From assembly GCA_003233295.1 (NCBI GenBank), contig QILJ01000010.1, forward strand, positions 1 to 8,436: a stretch of DNA of 8,436 nucleotides. The letters run 5' to 3'. Below the pieces are notes generated by a model. That model ran no database searches. It worked only from the letters and a program-made list of their open reading frames with translations, and was not told where the DNA came from. Shown piece after piece: positions 5,761 to 8,436 of the stretch. The position numbers and the translations under genes are program-made. Source of the DNA: Ignavibacteria bacterium. Lineage in GTDB: Bacteria > Bacteroidota > Ignavibacteria > Ignavibacteriales > Melioribacteraceae. The number at the start of each line of letters is the position of its first letter. Position 1 is the stretch's first letter.

Positions 5761-8436
5761 ATGATAAATAAAAATACCAATTGCAGTTCATTAAAATGGG
5801 ATAGCAAAGCAGATGCTGAAATCCAAGTTGCTCAGAGAAAAAAGAAGTCTATGGAATATTTTCTCCGAGTTTCAAAAATCTTTATTGTCATTTATTTGGT
5901 GCTCATGTTCTTTACTCCCATATATGCTGAGGATGACAATAATTTCCATTTCAAATCCGACACATTTATTATTGATTGGCTTGTCTGCGGTCCGTTTCCA
6001 AATGAAGGCAGTAATAGTATAAACACGGATTTCCTTATTGAGCATGGCGGTGAAACCGGCATCAATCCCTCACCCTTATTACAGCATTCAAGTTCTTCAG
6101 TTCCGGATGGAAAAGTTTCTTGGAAGAAAATCAAAGCAGATGAATCCGGCAGATTAGATTTTCGTGCAAGTTATTTTCCAAATGATAAGAATGTTGCTTA
6201 TGCCGCAGCCATTATAGAATGTGATAAGAAAACCCCGGCGTTATTAAAAACCGGAAGTAATGATCGGTTGAAGATTTGGCTGAATGGTAAACCAATTTTC
6301 TATTATACGGAACCTCGAGCAAGCGGTCCGGATGCCGACTTGATCCCTGTACTATTGAACAAGGGGAAAAACCTTCTATTGGCTAAAGTGGATCAAGAAG
6401 GAGGAAATTGGTGGTTATATGCCCGCTTTGAAAAAATGATTTCTGTTGATGAAAGTATTTTCATTTTAAAACCGGTTGTTTCTCCTATTTCAAAAAAAGT
6501 TTCCGAAACAACGATGTCGGATATTTTTACAGTATTGGCTTTCAATGCGGCAGATACGCCTGTTGGACCAGTGTACTTTGATGTTCTGCAGAATGGTGAA
6601 AGGGAAAAAGGTCATTCGGTTTATACCAGTATTGAACCAGGTAAATCGGTTCGTTTGACTGTTAATTCGGAAATGGAAATATCCAAACAAGAAAACACAA
6701 TAACAGCCGATGTTAAAGTTTCAACGGCAAAGGGAGAGAAAGTCTTTAACGTAAAAGGGAAGCGGACAATTCTTCCCGATTATGATAACTTCCAGATTTA
6801 TATTGTCCCTCATTCTCATGCAGATTTATCATGGCCTGCCACGCCGGAAGTAAGCACTAATCTTAACGTTCAGGCTATTCACGAATCAATCAATATTCTT
6901 GCAGATTTGCCCGACTTCAAATTTTCCGAGGAAGACGTTTTTGTGCTAAGGGAATTTTTACGTCGTTATCCTGAACGTTTCGAGGAAGTAAAAGATTTAC
7001 TGCATAAGAATACTTTAGAATGTGGCGGATTCTATTTAGGTCCCAGTGAAACACTGCTGGGCGGGGAAGGTATTATTAGAAATTTATACTTTGGTAAACT
7101 TTGGCTGAAGAACACCTTTGGGATAAATACGGAAATGGCATGGAATGTTGATATACCTGGTCATACATTACAGATGCCGCAAATCCTTTCAAAAGCCGGA
7201 ATTAAAAATTTCATTATTTGGAAAGTTCTACTGAGGTACGAAAATAATTTGAATGTGACCGGTTACGTTGGTCCTGCTATTTTTCGGTGGCAGTCACCGG
7301 ATGGTTCTACAATTATGGTTACGCACAGCCCAGAGGGATACGGTACTGGCGCTAGGTTAAGACGTGACTTTTATGATGCGGAACCCAAGATGCAGCAGTT
7401 TATTGAGTCGGAAGCAGCACAAATTATAAAGTGGAAATTACCGCCGGTTGTATTAATGGCTGACGGCTCCGATGTTTCAATTCCCGATGCAAGAGTAGCT
7501 ATAAATGCTAAGCTCTGGAATGAAAAGTATGGCGCACCTAAATTAAAGATCGCTTCCACCGTAGAATATTTTGAAGCTGTTGATAAGGCGCTCCAGAGAG
7601 GAGAGGGAGAAGTTCAGACTATCCTCGGTGAATTGCCCTCCTGGTGGGATGGAACGCAATCTGTAGAAAATGATGCTTTTATGATCAGCAGACATGCCGA
7701 ATATTTTTTAACTACAGCGGAAAAGTTTGCCGCAATTAACGATGTATTGTTTTCTGATTATGACTATCCCAGTTTAGCCATTAATAATGCATGGAAGGGT
7801 AAATTATGGGTACATGAGCATAACTGGGGCGGAAAAGACGGAGATATTAGTGACGCAATTAAATTAGCGAGAGCACGCGCAACTTTTCGTCAAGCAAATG
7901 ACATTGTTACTTCCACTCTTGATACACTCATTTCTAACATTCATTTTCAGGATTCGGGAATTCCGCTTGTCGTTTTTAATAGTCTAACATGGAAACGAAC
8001 AGATATTGTTGATCATGTAATTGTTTTAAAAAAACAAGGGGTTTTGAATTTACATCTGCTTGATGGTTCAGGCAAAGAAGTTCCAGTCCAAATTGAAGTG
8101 CAGGCGGTTAATCCCGATGGAAGCATATCACGTGCAGAGATTATTTTTGAAGCACAAGCTCCTTCTCTCGGTTATGCAACATATTATCTTGTTCCGGGGG
8201 AGAATAAAACAAAGACTTCGCTATCTGCTAGTACGAACACATTAGAAAATCAATTTTTTAAAGTCAAGATTGATGATCAAACCGGCGGGATCGTAAGTAT
8301 TTTTGATAAAGTGAACAATTCTGAGATTCTTGATGCAAACAAATATCAAGGAAATGAATTAGTTGCTCTTGAAAACTTTGGCGTTGATGAGGCAGAGGAA
8401 TTCACGGATAGGTGGTGGCGGATGTCAGAAAAACCC
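5761..8436 (+). CDS. Secreted GH38 alpha-mannosidase-like glycoside hydrolase, 3' truncated by window edge
   Basis: The frame is open for 892 codons and runs off the right edge. Numbering from 5761: residues 31-56 are a signal-peptide-like segment (core FIVIYLVLMFF, probable cleavage after IYA), preceded by about 30 hydrophilic residues. Residues about 68-223 form an accessory beta domain with WLVCGPFP, SNDRLKIWLNGK and NKGKNLLLAKVD. Residues about 224-338 look like an Ig/FN3-type linker domain. The GH38 catalytic region starts at about 345: PHSHAD gives likely zinc ligands His353 and Asp355; WNVDIPGH gives likely nucleophile and zinc ligand Asp464; ADGSD places Asp571 where the acid/base Asp is expected; HEHNWGG likely supplies the last zinc His (His687). 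From about 735 come the C-terminal beta-sandwich domains (VVFNSLTW; LENQFF followed by DQTGGIVSIFDK). GH38 enzymes are retaining, zinc-dependent alpha-mannosidases. The enzyme follows three esterases in the same direction. Exact linkage specificity is unknown; the family call rests on motif recognition. Confidence 0.88.
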   Translation, partial: MINKNTNCSSLKWDSKADAEIQVAQRKKKSMEYFLRVSKIFIVIYLVLMFFTPIYAEDDNNFHFKSDTFIIDWLVCGPFPNEGSNSINTDFLIEHGGETGINPSPLLQHSSSSVPDGKVSWKKIKADESGRLDFRASYFPNDKNVAYAAAIIECDKKTPALLKTGSNDRLKIWLNGKPIFYYTEPRASGPDADLIPVLLNKGKNLLLAKVDQEGGNWWLYARFEKMISVDESIFILKPVVSPISKKVSETTMSDIFTVLAFNAADTPVGPVYFDVLQNGEREKGHSVYTSIEPGKSVRLTVNSEMEISKQENTITADVKVSTAKGEKVFNVKGKRTILPDYDNFQIYIVPHSHADLSWPATPEVSTNLNVQAIHESINILADLPDFKFSEEDVFVLREFLRRYPERFEEVKDLLHKNTLECGGFYLGPSETLLGGEGIIRNLYFGKLWLKNTFGINTEMAWNVDIPGHTLQMPQILSKAGIKNFIIWKVLLRYENNLNVTGYVGPAIFRWQSPDGSTIMVTHSPEGYGTGARLRRDFYDAEPKMQQFIESEAAQIIKWKLPPVVLMADGSDVSIPDARVAINAKLWNEKYGAPKLKIASTVEYFEAVDKALQRGEGEVQTILGELPSWWDGTQSVENDAFMISRHAEYFLTTAEKFAAINDVLFSDYDYPSLAINNAWKGKLWVHEHNWGGKDGDISDAIKLARARATFRQANDIVTSTLDTLISNIHFQDSGIPLVVFNSLTWKRTDIVDHVIVLKKQGVLNLHLLDGSGKEVPVQIEVQAVNPDGSISRAEIIFEAQAPSLGYATYYLVPGENKTKTSLSASTNTLENQFFKVKIDDQTGGIVSIFDKVNNSEILDANKYQGNELVALENFGVDEAEEFTDRWWRMSEKP

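Noticed and set aside
5813..6022. Short + strand open frames at 5813-6022, 6476-6658 and 8060-8245
   Set aside because: They overlap the long GH38 frame in other frames and encode no recognisable domain; they are shadows.

Overview
The window is AT-rich (roughly 35-40% G+C by eye) and densely coding on the + strand only. It holds three tandem, clearly paralogous genes for large SGNH-type carbohydrate O-acetylesterases (annotated in most genomes as 'sialate O-acetylesterase', PF03629-like). A fourth gene for a secreted family GH38 alpha-mannosidase-like enzyme follows. The first esterase gene is cut by the left edge and the mannosidase gene by the right edge. No RNA gene, insertion sequence, CRISPR array or phage gene was seen.

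Layout: 2-1525, esterase copy 1 (5' end outside the window); 101-bp gap with a small stem-loop and a ribosome binding site; 1627-3618, esterase copy 2, a predicted lipoprotein; 46-bp gap; 3665-5689, esterase copy 3, a predicted lipoprotein; 71-bp gap with a good ribosome binding site; 5761 to the right edge, GH38 enzyme with two extra N-terminal domains (892 codons visible). The spacing and shared strand suggest one operon. No convincing terminator or promoter lies between the genes.

Organism: lipoprotein-anchored glycan esterases beside an exported glycosidase, low G+C and weak Shine-Dalgarno signals fit the Bacteroidota / Ignavibacteriota (FCB) group of polysaccharide degraders. This is an inference from style, not from a marker gene. 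No SusC/SusD pair or regulator is visible.

Proposed joint role: the three esterases would remove acetyl groups from a glycan at the cell surface or in the periplasm, and the GH38 enzyme would then cleave exposed alpha-mannosyl (or related) linkages. The substrate cannot be told from sequence. Points that stand out: the E-to-F change in the WYQGESN motif of copy 1; a sharply bounded 99-bp near-identical tract shared by copies 1 and 2 that looks like gene conversion; the mosaic relationship of the three copies; and the unusual front end and variant motifs of the GH38 protein.
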